Assembly (NCBI RefSeq): GCF_000422565.1
Contig: NZ_KE383876.1
Span: 34,803 to 98,802, forward strand
DNA: 64,000 nucleotides
Direction of reading: 5' to 3'
DNA from: Desulfovibrio aminophilus DSM 12254
GTDB lineage: Bacteria > Desulfobacterota > Desulfovibrionia > Desulfovibrionales > Desulfovibrionaceae
The notes under the pieces were generated by a model. It had not been told where the DNA came from, did no database searches, and saw only the letters and a program-made list of their open reading frames with translations. Made by a program: the position numbers and the translations under genes. This document shows positions 26,279 through 34,023 of the stretch, in pieces (positions within the stretch are counted from its first letter, which is position 1; the number at the start of each line of letters is the position of its first letter).

Positions 26279-27139
26279 ATGAGCATCGACCTGCACACCC
26301 ACTCCACGGCCTCGGACGGCACGGATTCGCCCGCCGAGATGGTGCGCAAGGCCCTGGCCGCCGGACTTTCCGCCCTGGGCCTCACGGACCACGACACCGT
26401 GGGCGGCCTGGACGAGCTGCGCCGGGCCGGGGCCGAGGCCGGGCTGCGCGTGGTCCCCGGGGTGGAGCTGTCGGCCTCCGCGCCGCCGGGTTCCGGGCCG
26501 CTGCACCTGGTGGGGCTCTGGCTGCCCGAACGGCCGGAGAACCTGCTCCGGCTGCTCCGATGGGTTCTGGACGCCCGCGAGGACCGCAACCGCGAGGTGG
26601 CCGACAAGCTGGCCGCCCTGGGCACGGGCGTGACCTACGACGAGGTCCGGGAGCTGGCCGGGGGCGTGGTGGGCCGTCCGCACTTCGCCCAGGCGCTTCT
26701 GAGGCGCAGGGCCGTGACCTCGCTGGAAGAGGCCTTCCGCCGCTACCTGGGGCGCTGGGGCAAGGCCTACGCGCCCAAGGCCAAGCTCACCCCGGCCCAG
26801 GCCTTGGAGGCCTTGCGCGCCGACGGGGCCACCCCGGTGCTGGCCCATCCCGGCCTGCTGGGCCTGTCCCCGGCCGAGCTGGAGCCGGTGGTCCGCCATT
26901 TGCGCGACCTGGGCCTGGAGGCCATCGAGGTCCACTATCCCGAGCATTCCCCGCGCCAGATGGACCAGTACGCGGCCCTGGCCGGGCGGCTGGGGCTTCT
27001 GCCCTCGGGCGGCAGCGACTACCACGGCGCGGTCAAGCCCGGCCTGCTCCTGGGCCGGGGCAAGGGCTCCCTCTGCGTGCCGGATTCCGTGCTCGACCGC
27101 CTGCGCGAACACCGGGCGAAACAGGGCCTGTGGACCTGA
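26279..27139 (+). CDS. PHP-domain phosphoesterase
   Basis: 286 residues. The PHP metal motifs are visible: DLHTHSTASDGT at the N-terminus (HxH), GLTDHDTVGG, GVELSA, VLAHPG and SGGSDYHG near the end. This set is typical of the YciV/RnmA-like family, members of which hydrolyse 3',5'-nucleoside bisphosphates or act as short-RNA exonucleases. Cytoplasmic. The start follows directly on the CCGCGC stretch; no strong Shine-Dalgarno is seen. Confidence 0.9.
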   Translation: MSIDLHTHSTASDGTDSPAEMVRKALAAGLSALGLTDHDTVGGLDELRRAGAEAGLRVVPGVELSASAPPGSGPLHLVGLWLPERPENLLRLLRWVLDAREDRNREVADKLAALGTGVTYDEVRELAGGVVGRPHFAQALLRRRAVTSLEEAFRRYLGRWGKAYAPKAKLTPAQALEALRADGATPVLAHPGLLGLSPAELEPVVRHLRDLGLEAIEVHYPEHSPRQMDQYAALAGRLGLLPSGGSDYHGAVKPGLLLGRGKGSLCVPDSVLDRLREHRAKQGLWT

Positions 27140-27291
27140 TCGCCTGTGGCGAAAAAGTCTGGATTTTTTCTAGTACTTGAAATCACTCAGATTGAAAAAA
27201 TATCGTGCGGCCCGCATTGACTGGGGGCCGATGATGCTTATTTTGTGTCTAACCGGGAGGACGGACCTCCCGAGGTCATAGGACGAACCCC

Positions 27292-27394
27292 AACGGAGGG
27301 TGGAGAGGAATAAACGCCGAGTGGTTTACCGACAGAATGGCGGATCGAGCCGCCCCGAGCCCTGAAAGAGCGCAGTGAGCCGAAAAAATCCCCC
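27292..27394 (+). repeat. Duplicated non-coding segment, copy 1
   Basis: Contains AACGGAGGGTGGAGAGG, the hairpin GGCGGATCGAGCCGCC and a closing ATCCCC. About two thirds of the positions match copy 2 by eye. Confidence 0.5.
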
Positions 27395-27644
27395 TGGGTC
27401 CAGAGAGAAAAGGGGAATGCCGGAAAGACACCGGAATCGGCTCACAACCTTTTGTTTTTCCTCCCCCTTCACCAAATCGCCACACGAACCGTCCCGAATC
27501 CCTCCGCATTCCCCGGACCACCCGCTTCTCCGCCTCCAACCCCGCGCCGCCGTTGACGATAAAAAACATGGACAGCCGTTGCGCGTCAGCGTAACAGTCG
27601 AATCAACGGCAAAGTCCCTGGAAGGCCGTTCGGCCATGAACCGA

Positions 27645-27744
27645 AACGGAGGGAGGGGCGAAATAGAAGCAGAGGCTTTTCACCATATGGCGGATAGAGC
27701 CGCCCCCGCCACGACAGAGCGCGTGCGCCATGAATGAATTCCCC
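27645..27744 (+). repeat. Duplicated non-coding segment, copy 2
   Basis: Contains AACGGAGGGAGGGGCGAAA, the hairpin GGCGGATAGAGCCGCC, then GACAGAGCGC and TTCCCC, in the same order and spacing as copy 1. Confidence 0.5.
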
Positions 27745-27953
27745 AGGCCATCGAGCCGGGAACCGACCGGACCTCCGGCATGGCGCACTTTTCATACTCC
27801 ACCCCCCTGGGGAAAATCGCGAATTTTCTTGACTGATATTTTCCGACCGCATATGGGTCAGCTTTCTGCCGGATTCCGGTTGTCTCCGCTTGGCACGGAG
27901 CCGAGTGGGCCGGAAGGCAAATTTTGTTCTCTTTTTTAAGGAGTTTGGGGTTT

Positions 27954-28217
27954 ATGAAGTCTATTTACGTCGGGAACCTTCCCTTCAGCGCCACCGAGGA
28001 CCAGACCCGCGACCTGTTCGCCCGTTACGGCGAAGTGTCTTCCGTCAAATTCATCATGGATCGCGAGACCGGCCGTTTCCGCGGCTTCGGTTTCGTGGAG
28101 ATGGAGGACAACGCGGCTGACGAGGCCATCCGCAGCCTGAACGGCGCCGATTTCGGCGGCCGCACCCTCAAGGTCAATGAGGCCAAGCCCCGCGAGGAGC
28201 GTCGCCCCCGCTGGTAG
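27954..28217 (+). CDS. Single-domain RRM RNA-binding protein
   Basis: 87 residues, one RNA-recognition motif. RNP2 is IYVGNL (4-9) and RNP1 is RGFGFVEM (43-50); a basic tail (EERRPRW) follows. Such small RRM proteins occur in cyanobacteria and several proteobacteria and bind RNA, often under cold stress. It is monocistronic, with an intrinsic terminator 33 bp downstream and a long AT-rich leader. AAGGAG lies ten bases before the ATG. Confidence 0.95.
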   Translation: MKSIYVGNLPFSATEDQTRDLFARYGEVSSVKFIMDRETGRFRGFGFVEMEDNAADEAIRSLNGADFGGRTLKVNEAKPREERRPRW

Positions 28218-28249
28218 TTGGAAGTTCCGACTTTCCAGTTGACCACCCG

Positions 28250-28282
28250 CCGCCCGGCCCTCACGCCGGGCGGCTTTTTTTT
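28250..28282 (+). terminator. Rho-independent terminator of the RRM gene
   Basis: Stem CCGCCCGGC / GCCGGGCGG with a short loop, followed after one C by eight T residues. Confidence 0.92.
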
Positions 28283-28286
28283 CGCC

Positions 28287-28352
28287 CCCCTTCGGGGATT
28301 TTCAGAAAGGCGAAGCCCCGAGCGTCTCCCGGCCTTTCCTTGAACCGGCGAA
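28287..28352. repeat. Family-1 repeat before the lipoprotein hydrolase gene
   Basis: CCCCCTTCGGGG, ATTTTCAGAAAGGCGAAG, CCGGCCTTTCCTTGAA and CCGGCGAAGCCGG. It lies immediately 5' of the hydrolase gene, within its leader. Confidence 0.78.
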
Positions 28353-28368
28353 GCCGGTAGAAGAGGCC

Positions 28369-29187
28369 ATGCGCCGCTCCGTTCCCTTGTTGTTGGTCGC
28401 GCTCCTGTTGTTGTCCGGCTGCGCTCCGGGCCGCCGGGCTCCAGCGGCCCTGGAGAACCGGGCGGACTGGCGGGAGCTGTCCGTGGACCGGCCCCTGCCC
28501 GCGCGGGCCTGGCTGCGCGGCCGGGCGGACGTGCTTTGGATCTACGTCGAGGGCGACGGCAACGCCTATTCCATGCGGACCCGGCCGTCCCTGGACCCCA
28601 CGCCGCACACGCCCGCGGCCCTGATCCTGGCCCTGAAGGACGACTCCCCGGCCGTGGCCTACGCCGGGCGGCCCTGCCAGTACGGCCCCGACGAGCCCTG
28701 CGTCGCCGCGGACTGGACCACGGGCCGGTTCTCGGAACGGGTGCTGGCCGCCGAGAACGGACTGGTGGACCGGCTCAAGACGGCGGCCGGAGCCCGGAAG
28801 GTGGTGCTGGTGGGCTTTTCCGGCGGCGGGGCCGTGGCGGCGCTGCTGGCCGCGCGGCGATCGGACGTGGCCGGGCTGGTCACGGTCTGCGGCGTCCTGG
28901 ACCACGAACTCTGGACCCGGCTGCACGGCGTGACCCCCCTCTCGGGCTCATTGAACCCGGCGGACGCGGCTCCGCGCCTGGGCGGCGTGCCCCAGGTCCA
29001 CTTCTCCGGCGGCGAGGACCGGATCGCGCCGCCGGAACTGGCGGCCTCCTTCGCCCGCCGTCTCCCTCCCGACGCGCCGTGCACCCTGATCACGGTCCCG
29101 GGGCTCGCCCACGATCCCCACGGTTGCCCCCCCATTCGGGGGTTCTCGGAAAGGCTGAACGACGAGTTCCTCCCGGCCTTTCCATGA
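28369..29187 (+). CDS. Alpha/beta-hydrolase-fold lipoprotein
   Basis: 272 residues. Signal peptide with lipobox LLSGC (Cys18). The nucleophile elbow is GFSGGG (about residue 147), the acid is probably Asp in SGGEDRIAPPEL, and the His is in LAHDPHG. This is the alpha/beta-hydrolase triad; the substrate is unknown but the protein should face the periplasm. The final 20 residues (from CPPIRGFSERL on) are specified by a family-1 repeat that also provides the stop. Confidence 0.85.
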   Translation: MRRSVPLLLVALLLLSGCAPGRRAPAALENRADWRELSVDRPLPARAWLRGRADVLWIYVEGDGNAYSMRTRPSLDPTPHTPAALILALKDDSPAVAYAGRPCQYGPDEPCVAADWTTGRFSERVLAAENGLVDRLKTAAGARKVVLVGFSGGGAVAALLAARRSDVAGLVTVCGVLDHELWTRLHGVTPLSGSLNPADAAPRLGGVPQVHFSGGEDRIAPPELAASFARRLPPDAPCTLITVPGLAHDPHGCPPIRGFSERLNDEFLPAFP

Positions 29188-29252
29188 TCCCCCTTTTCAG
29201 GAAGGCGGAAGAGGCGAGAGCCTCTCGGCCTTTCTCTAAACCGCCGAAGGCG
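29124..29252. repeat. Two family-1 repeats between convergent genes
   Basis: The first (CCCCCCATTCGGGGG, TTCTCGGAAAGGC, CGGCCTTTCCATGA) forms the end of the hydrolase gene; the second (CAGGAAGGCGGAAGAGG, CTCGGCCTTTCTCTAAA, CCGCCGAAGGCGG) forms the end of mutM on the other strand. Confidence 0.82.
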
Positions 29253-30063
29253 GCTGGCATTTGGGGCAGTAGGTGGTGCTTCGGCCGCCGACCTTGGCTC
29301 CGCGCAGGGTGGCGCCGCAGACGCGGCAAGGCTCGCCCGCGCGGCCGTAGACGTTGAAGTGGTTCTGGAAGGCCCCGGCGTTGCCGCCCGCGTCGCGGTA
29401 GTCGCGGATGGAGGAGCCGTTCTCGCGGATGGCCTGGGTGAGGACTTGTTGGAGTTCCTTGTGGAGACGACGCAGCCGGGGGGCCGAGAGGACCGAGGTC
29501 TTGTCCTGGGGCCGGATTCCGGCGCGGAACAGGGACTCGTCGGCGTAGATGTTGCCCACCCCGGCCAGGGTGGTCTGGTCCAGGAGCGCGGCCTTGACGG
29601 CACGCGAGCCCGCGCCCAGGCGCTCGACGAAGAGCTTCGGGGACATGTCCAGGGGCTCCGGGCCGAGGGAGGCGTAGAACGGCCAGGCGGTCAGCTCCTC
29701 GGGCGCGAAGGCTTGGCAGGAGCCGAAGCGGCGGATGTCGGTGAAGACGAAGAACCCGCCGTCCTCGAGGTTGAAGCGGATGCGGGCGAAGCGGCGCACC
29801 TCGTCGGTGTCCAGGTCCGCCGTGACGCCGCCGGTCATGCGCAGATGCACGGCCAGCACGAGGTCGGACTCCAGGTCCAGGAGCAGGAGCTTGGCCCTGC
29901 GGCGCACGGCCAGGACGCGGCGTCCGGCCAGCCGCTTGGCGAAAGGCTTGGGCCCCTGGGGCGCGCTGATGGCGTCGAGCACGTCCACGGAACGGATGCG
30001 GCGGCCCCGCAGGGCGGGGTCCAATCCCCGGGCGATGGTCTCCACCTCGGGCAGTTCGGGCAT
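29236..30063 (-). CDS. mutM: Formamidopyrimidine-DNA glycosylase (Fpg/MutM)
   Basis: 275 residues. It excises oxidised purines such as 8-oxoguanine and cleaves the abasic site. The N-terminal catalytic PELPEVE follows Met1; the helix-two-turn-helix region has LLDQTTLAGVGNIYADE; the C-terminal zinc finger uses Cys246, Cys249, Cys266 and Cys269. All essential parts are present. The last five residues (PPSAV) and the stop lie in a family-1 repeat. It is divergent from the selenoprotein gene. Confidence 0.97.
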   Translation of the reverse strand: MPELPEVETIARGLDPALRGRRIRSVDVLDAISAPQGPKPFAKRLAGRRVLAVRRRAKLLLLDLESDLVLAVHLRMTGGVTADLDTDEVRRFARIRFNLEDGGFFVFTDIRRFGSCQAFAPEELTAWPFYASLGPEPLDMSPKLFVERLGAGSRAVKAALLDQTTLAGVGNIYADESLFRAGIRPQDKTSVLSAPRLRRLHKELQQVLTQAIRENGSSIRDYRDAGGNAGAFQNHFNVYGRAGEPCRVCGATLRGAKVGGRSTTYCPKCQPPSAV

Positions 30064-30129
30064 GATTTTTGGTCCTTGTTGGGCTAGGGTGCCTGAGGCG
30101 TAAGGATAAGCAGACTTGGAGAGTTGTCC

Positions 30130-30438
30130 ATGACCATCCGGTTCACGAGCGCGGCCCTGGACGAGATCGGATTCCTGCTGCCCGCCTCCGGCGCGGAACG
30201 GCTGCGGATCTCCCTCACGGCGGGCTGAGGCGGGGCCAGGCGACGCCTGGCGGCGACCCTGGACGGGCCGCGAGAAGGTGACGACCTGCTGGAGGTCCAG
30301 GGTGTTCCCCTGGCCGTGGAACGGGGCCTGTCGGCCGCGCTGCGCGGCGACCTGGAGATCGACCGGGGGCCCGAAGGCCTCGCCGTGCGCGGCGACCTGC
30401 CGCCGTTCGTGGCCGAGTTCGGCCTGCCCACGTCCTGA
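30130..30438 (+). CDS. HesB/IscA-like selenoprotein (UGA-encoded selenocysteine at residue 33)
   Basis: 102 residues if the in-frame TGA at 30226-30228 is read as selenocysteine. Before it the frame gives LRISLTAG and after it GGARRRLAATLDGP, EGDDLLEVQGVPLAVE and a normal TGA stop at 30436. The Sec sits where the first conserved Cys of IscA/HesB proteins is found; HesB-like selenoproteins are an established family in sulfate- and metal-reducing bacteria. The usual C-terminal CGCG motif of IscA is absent, as in those relatives. A GC hairpin follows the UGA (separate entry). It likely binds an Fe-S cluster or has a redox role. It is divergent from mutM across 66 bp. Confidence 0.85.
30235..30251 (+). 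promoter_or_regulatory. Candidate bacterial SECIS hairpin
   Basis: Perfect 7-bp stem GCCAGGC / GCCTGGC with loop GAC, starting six bases after the in-frame UGA; the loop begins with G. The UGA-to-loop distance (13 bases) is a little shorter than usual, and a longer stem using CCAGG / CCTGG (30236-30265) is an alternative fold. Confidence 0.6.
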
Positions 30439-30532
30439 CCCCCTTCGGCGCTCTGCGCAAGAGTTGAATCCCTGGGGGCTCCTCGCCCCCAGCCCCCCCC
30501 CGCCAGGCCTGAGGCCTGGACCCGATAGCGGC

Positions 30533-30617
30533 GCCCGGCTTCGCCGCCGCCTTCGGCGGTCTCCAGAACAGCCAAGAGACTCCCGCCTCTCCGCGTTTCT
30601 GAAATGGGGCGAAGCCC
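30533..30617. repeat. Family-1 repeat; shares a 53-bp identical block with 32226-32278
   Basis: CCGCCTTCGGCGG, TCTCCAGAACAGCCAAGAG, CTCTCCGCGTTTC. The block 30547-30599 is identical to 32226-32278 on the other side of the AAA ATPase gene. Final hairpin TGGGGCGAAGCCCC. Confidence 0.82.
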
Positions 30618-30638
30618 CCGACAGGCGGACGCGAGATG

Positions 30639-30758
30639 TGTTTTCACGAACCAGGCAGGGGCAAGTCAGGCCCGGCCCGACCCGCCGACACGACATGCAG
30701 AGCCGGGAATTGACCGGGAACCGGGAGTCGGCGCGCCCCTTGCCTTGGCGTGAAAACA
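30639..30758 (+). repeat. Family-2 inverted-repeat element, copy D
   Basis: 120 bp, left end TGTTTTCACGA, right end GCGTGAAAACA, with the same single mismatch as copy C. Interior and flanks (GGCGGACGCGAGATG left, CGAGTGGACGCCCCCC right) match the other copies. Confidence 0.83.
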
Positions 30759-30777
30759 TACGAGTGGACGCCCCCCG

Positions 30778-30932
30778 CCTTCGCCGCCGCCTTCGGCGGT
30801 ATACAGAAAACCAAAGAGACTCCTCTCTTCCGCCTTTCCGTAAATGGGGCCGAAGGCCCCCGCCTTCGGCGGTTTACAGAAAACCAAAGAGGCTCCCGGC
30901 TCTCCGCGTTTCCATGATCCGGCGAAGCCGGG
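30778..30932. repeat. Two family-1 repeats upstream of the AAA ATPase gene
   Basis: Two copies with CCGCCTTCGGCGG starts and CAGAAAACCAAAGAG cores; the first ends CCTTTCCGTAAATGGGG with GGCCGAAGGCCCC, the second GCGTTTCCATGATCC with CCGGCGAAGCCGG. With the preceding entries these explain the 570-bp gap. Confidence 0.8.
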
Positions 30933-30948
30933 GGGCGTTGCCGACTTG

Positions 30949-30971
30949 TTGTTGCAAACTATTTGTAACAA
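30949..30971. promoter_or_regulatory. Palindromic operator-like site upstream of the AAA ATPase gene
   Basis: TTGTTGCAAA, three bases, TTTGTAACAA: nine of ten arm positions pair. It lies 38 bp before the start codon in a short AT-rich patch, followed by ATTGCAAT. The position is suitable for a repressor or activator site. Confidence 0.4.
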
Positions 30972-31008
30972 GAGTATTGCAATAACGAAAGCGCCGGGAG
31001 GAACCAGC

Positions 31009-32133
31009 ATGTCCAACCCCTTCACGCTCAAGACCCTGGGCCCGGACCAGCCGTTCTGCGACCGGGAGAAGGATCTGGCCGACCTGGCCGCCTACGCCGA
31101 GGCGGGCCAGAACGTGGTGCTTTACTCGCCCCGCCGCTACGGCAAGACCTCGCTCTGCCGCCGCCTCCAGGCCGGACTGGCGGGCCGGGGATTCCTGACC
31201 GTCTTCTGCGACTGCTACGCGGTCACGTCCGTGGACGACCTGGCCGACCGGCTCGCCCGACAGGTCCTCGAAGCCCTGCACTCCAGGGAATCCCTGCTGG
31301 ACAAAGGCCGCCGCTGGATCGGCGTGTTCCGGTCCTTCCGGCCGGTTTTCACGCCGACCCCCGAAGGCGGAGTGAGCCTGTCCGTGGAACGCGCCTCCCG
31401 CCGGGATTCCGGGCTCGACGTGTTCGCGCGGGTTCTGGAAGATCTGGACGCCTTCCTGACCCGTGGGGAAACCCCGGTTCATGTGACGCTCGACGAATTC
31501 CAGGAGATTTCGGAACTGGGCGACGGCCGCGTGGAGGCGCTGCTGCGCACGCACATCCAAGGCCAGCGCGCCGCCTATTGTTTCGTGGGCAGCCGCCGCT
31601 CCGTGCTGCTCGGCATGTTCACCGCCCGGAAGCGCCCGTTCTACCAGAGCGCCTTGCTCCACGCCCTGCCGCCCCTGCCGCGCGCGGACCTGATCGCCTT
31701 CCTGCGCGCCCGTTGCGCGGCCGGAGGCAAGGAGTGCCCGGAGGCCGCGGCCGCGACCCTGGCCGACCTCTCCGCCGGATATTCCTGGTACGCCCAGGCC
31801 CTGGGTTTCCACGCCTTCGCCCTGGCCGGGCAGCGGCTGACCCCGGAAGACGCCACGACGGCGCGGGAGATGGTCCAGGACCAGGAGCGCTTCGGCCACG
31901 AGGCCCAGGTGCGCGACCTGCCCGCCCCGCAAATCCAGCTTCTCCGGGCCCTGGCCGCCGATCCCACCTCCGCCCCGTTGGCGGCGGACTACCTGGCCCG
32001 CTGGGCCCTGGGCGCATCCACGACCGCCTACTCGCGCAAGCAACTGGTCAGCCGCGACCTGATCGAGAAGGACGACGCGGGCCTCTGGCGCGTTGTGGAC
32101 CCGTTCTTCGCCGAATGGCTGCGCCGCCTCTAG
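31009..32133 (+). CDS. AAA ATPase of the ATPase_2 type
   Basis: 374 residues. N-terminal NTPase (about 1-240) with P-loop SPRRYGKTSL near residues 40-50, Walker B VHVTLDEFQEI and the sensor-like CFVGSRRSVLLGMF. The C-terminal part (about 290-374) looks like a winged helix (AYSRKQLVSRDLIEKDDAGLWRVVDPFFAEWL), as in DEXX-box/ATPase_2 proteins. These STAND-like ATPases are common, mobile, and some act in defence or regulation; the role here is unknown. GGGAGG precedes the ATG. The gene lies between blocks of near-identical family-1 repeats and has its own operator-like palindrome. Confidence 0.85.
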   Translation: MSNPFTLKTLGPDQPFCDREKDLADLAAYAEAGQNVVLYSPRRYGKTSLCRRLQAGLAGRGFLTVFCDCYAVTSVDDLADRLARQVLEALHSRESLLDKGRRWIGVFRSFRPVFTPTPEGGVSLSVERASRRDSGLDVFARVLEDLDAFLTRGETPVHVTLDEFQEISELGDGRVEALLRTHIQGQRAAYCFVGSRRSVLLGMFTARKRPFYQSALLHALPPLPRADLIAFLRARCAAGGKECPEAAAATLADLSAGYSWYAQALGFHAFALAGQRLTPEDATTAREMVQDQERFGHEAQVRDLPAPQIQLLRALAADPTSAPLAADYLARWALGASTTAYSRKQLVSRDLIEKDDAGLWRVVDPFFAEWLRRL

Positions 32134-32141
32134 CCTGCCGC

Positions 32142-32295
32142 CTTCGCCGCCCCCCTTCGGGGGGCTTCAGAACAGCCAAGAGGCTCCTCTCTTCCCGCCT
32201 TTCCGTAAATGGGGCCGAAGGCCCCCCGCCTTCGGCGGTCTCCAGAACAGCCAAGAGACTCCCGCCTCTCCGCGTTTCCGTGCCCCAGCGGGGGG
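32142..32295. repeat. Two family-1 repeats after the AAA ATPase gene
   Basis: The first has CCCCCCTTCGGGGGG, CTTCAGAACAGCCAAGAGG, CGCCTTTCCGTAAATGGGG. The second contains the 53-bp block identical to 30547-30599. Confidence 0.82.
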
Positions 32296-32388
32296 ATAAA
32301 GAAAGTCTCGATTTTTTGTAGGCAATCGTCGGAAAATAGGCTAGCTGCGGAATCAGGGGGTTGGGCGCGCCCGCCTCCAGGAATCCGC

Positions 32389-33933
32389 ATGACCCAGTCC
32401 GCCGACCGCCAGATCGCCAAAAACGCCTCGGTGGTGGCCGCCGCCACCCTGCTCTCGCGCATCCTCGGCTTCATCCGCGACGCCGTGGTGGCCGCCACGC
32501 TCGGCGCGGGCCTCGGCGCGGACGCCTTCTTCGTGGCCTTCCGCGTGCCGAACGTCCTGCGCCGCCTGTTCGCCGAAGGCTCCATGACCATGTCCTTCAT
32601 CCCGGTGTTCCAGCGCCGCAAGGCCGAACTGGGCCAGGAGACGGCCTTCGTCATGGCCCGCTCGACCCTGCTCTGGCTCGTGGCCGTGGTGGGCGCGGTG
32701 GTCATCCTGGGCGAGGTCTTCGCCGGGCCCCTGACCCAGGCCATCGCTCCGGGCTTCGGGAACAATCCCGGACAGTTGGAAATGGCCACCAACCTGCTGC
32801 GGATCTGCTTCCCGTACATCCTGCTCATCTCCGGCGTGGGCCTGTGCATGGGCGTGCTGAACAGCCTGGGCCACTTCACGGCCCCGGCGCTCTCGCCCGT
32901 GGTGCTCAACGTGGCGCTCATCGCGGCCGCGCTCCTCGGCTGGCGGCTCGGCCTGGACGTGGCCCACTGCCTGGCCTGGGGCGTGCTGGCGGGCGGCGCG
33001 CTGCAATGGCTTTCGCAACTGCCCGCCCTGCGCGCCCGGGGCTTCACCTGGCGCGGCGAACGCTCCTGGCGCGACCCGGGGGTCAAGCGCATGGGACGGC
33101 TCATGCTCCCCACGGTGGTGGGCGCGGCGGTCTACCAGCTGAACATCCTGCTCGGCACGCTCCTGGCCTCGTTCCTGCCGGTGGGCAGCATCTCGTATCT
33201 CTACTACGCCGACCGGCTGGTGGAGTTCCCCCTGGGCGTGTTCGGGCTGGCCGTGTCCACGGCGGCCCTGCCGAGCCTTTCGGCCCTGGCCGCCACGGGC
33301 AAGGACCGGGAATTCGGCTCCGTGCTCTCCTCCACCATGCGCCTGACCCTGTTCATCAGCCTGCCCGCCATGGCCGGGCTCATCGCCCTGGCCGAGCCCA
33401 TCGTGGGCCTGCTCTTCGGGCGCGGGCGCTTCGATCCCCAGGACGTGGCCGCCACGTCCATGGCCCTGCGGGCCTTCGCCCTGGGCCTGCCCTTCGCGGC
33501 CCTGGCCCGGCCCCTGGCCTCGGCCTTCTACGCCCGGGAAAACACGCGCACGCCGGTGCTCGTGGCGGCGGTCTGCATGGTGGTCAACGTGGGCCTGGGC
33601 GCGCTGCTCATGCGGTTTCTGGCCCACGTGGGGCTGGCCCTGGCAGTGTCCGCGTCCTCGGCCGTGAACTTCGCGGCCCTGGCCTGGATCATGCGCGGCC
33701 ACGTCGGGAACCTCCTGCCCTGGCCCACCCTGGCCCGGATGCTCGGGCTCTCGGCCCTGGTCTTCCTGGGAGCCCTGGCCACGGCGGGCGCGCCCGTCTG
33801 GGTCTGGCTCGGGGGCATCCCGTTCTGGATCGCGCTCTACGTGCTCGGCGGGCGGCTGCTGGGCATGGACGAGGCCCGGCTGTTCACCGGAATGCTCCGC
33901 TCCCGGCTCCCGCGCCGCGCGGGCGGGGCGTGA
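32389..33933 (+). CDS. murJ: Lipid II flippase MurJ
   Basis: 514 residues, a polytopic inner-membrane protein with about 14 helices and the expected MviN/MurJ length. It moves lipid II across the membrane for peptidoglycan synthesis. Landmarks: SRILGFIRDAVVAATLGAG, NVLRRLFAEGSMTMSFIPVF, the conserved GRGRFDPQD and LASAFYARENTRTPV. A CAGGAAT site precedes the ATG. It is followed by a methyltransferase gene after 90 bp. Confidence 0.96.
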   Translation: MTQSADRQIAKNASVVAAATLLSRILGFIRDAVVAATLGAGLGADAFFVAFRVPNVLRRLFAEGSMTMSFIPVFQRRKAELGQETAFVMARSTLLWLVAVVGAVVILGEVFAGPLTQAIAPGFGNNPGQLEMATNLLRICFPYILLISGVGLCMGVLNSLGHFTAPALSPVVLNVALIAAALLGWRLGLDVAHCLAWGVLAGGALQWLSQLPALRARGFTWRGERSWRDPGVKRMGRLMLPTVVGAAVYQLNILLGTLLASFLPVGSISYLYYADRLVEFPLGVFGLAVSTAALPSLSALAATGKDREFGSVLSSTMRLTLFISLPAMAGLIALAEPIVGLLFGRGRFDPQDVAATSMALRAFALGLPFAALARPLASAFYARENTRTPVLVAAVCMVVNVGLGALLMRFLAHVGLALAVSASSAVNFAALAWIMRGHVGNLLPWPTLARMLGLSALVFLGALATAGAPVWVWLGGIPFWIALYVLGGRLLGMDEARLFTGMLRSRLPRRAGGA

Positions 33934-34023
33934 TGATCGTTCGCCGGATCAGGCCCGAAAACAGGCCCCATTCCGGCGGCGGAAAAAGAAAAATCAGCGA
34001 TCACGCAATGTTGGGGCTCCGGC

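Larger units (their letters stand above)
27140..27953. other. 814-bp non-coding region, possible RNA gene
   Basis: No convincing gene on either strand. The left part has a promoter-like TTGAAA with a weak -10 17 bases later, then two hairpins (CGGCCC...GGGCCG at about 27210-27232 and CGGGAGG acgga CCTCCCG at about 27254-27272). Two related segments follow (27292-27394 and 27645-27744). The right end holds the leader of the RRM gene with a possible promoter TTGACT (27829) and TATGGG (27852). Confidence 0.45.

Noticed and set aside
27375-27737. 120-codon open frame in the non-coding stretch before the RRM gene
   Set aside because: No ribosome-binding site, irregular codon use, and it spans one of the duplicated hairpin segments.
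30130-30228. Reading the HesB-like gene as a pseudogene with a premature stop
   Set aside because: The stop is TGA exactly at the expected Cys, the rest of the frame is intact and family-like, and a hairpin follows. Selenocysteine explains it better.
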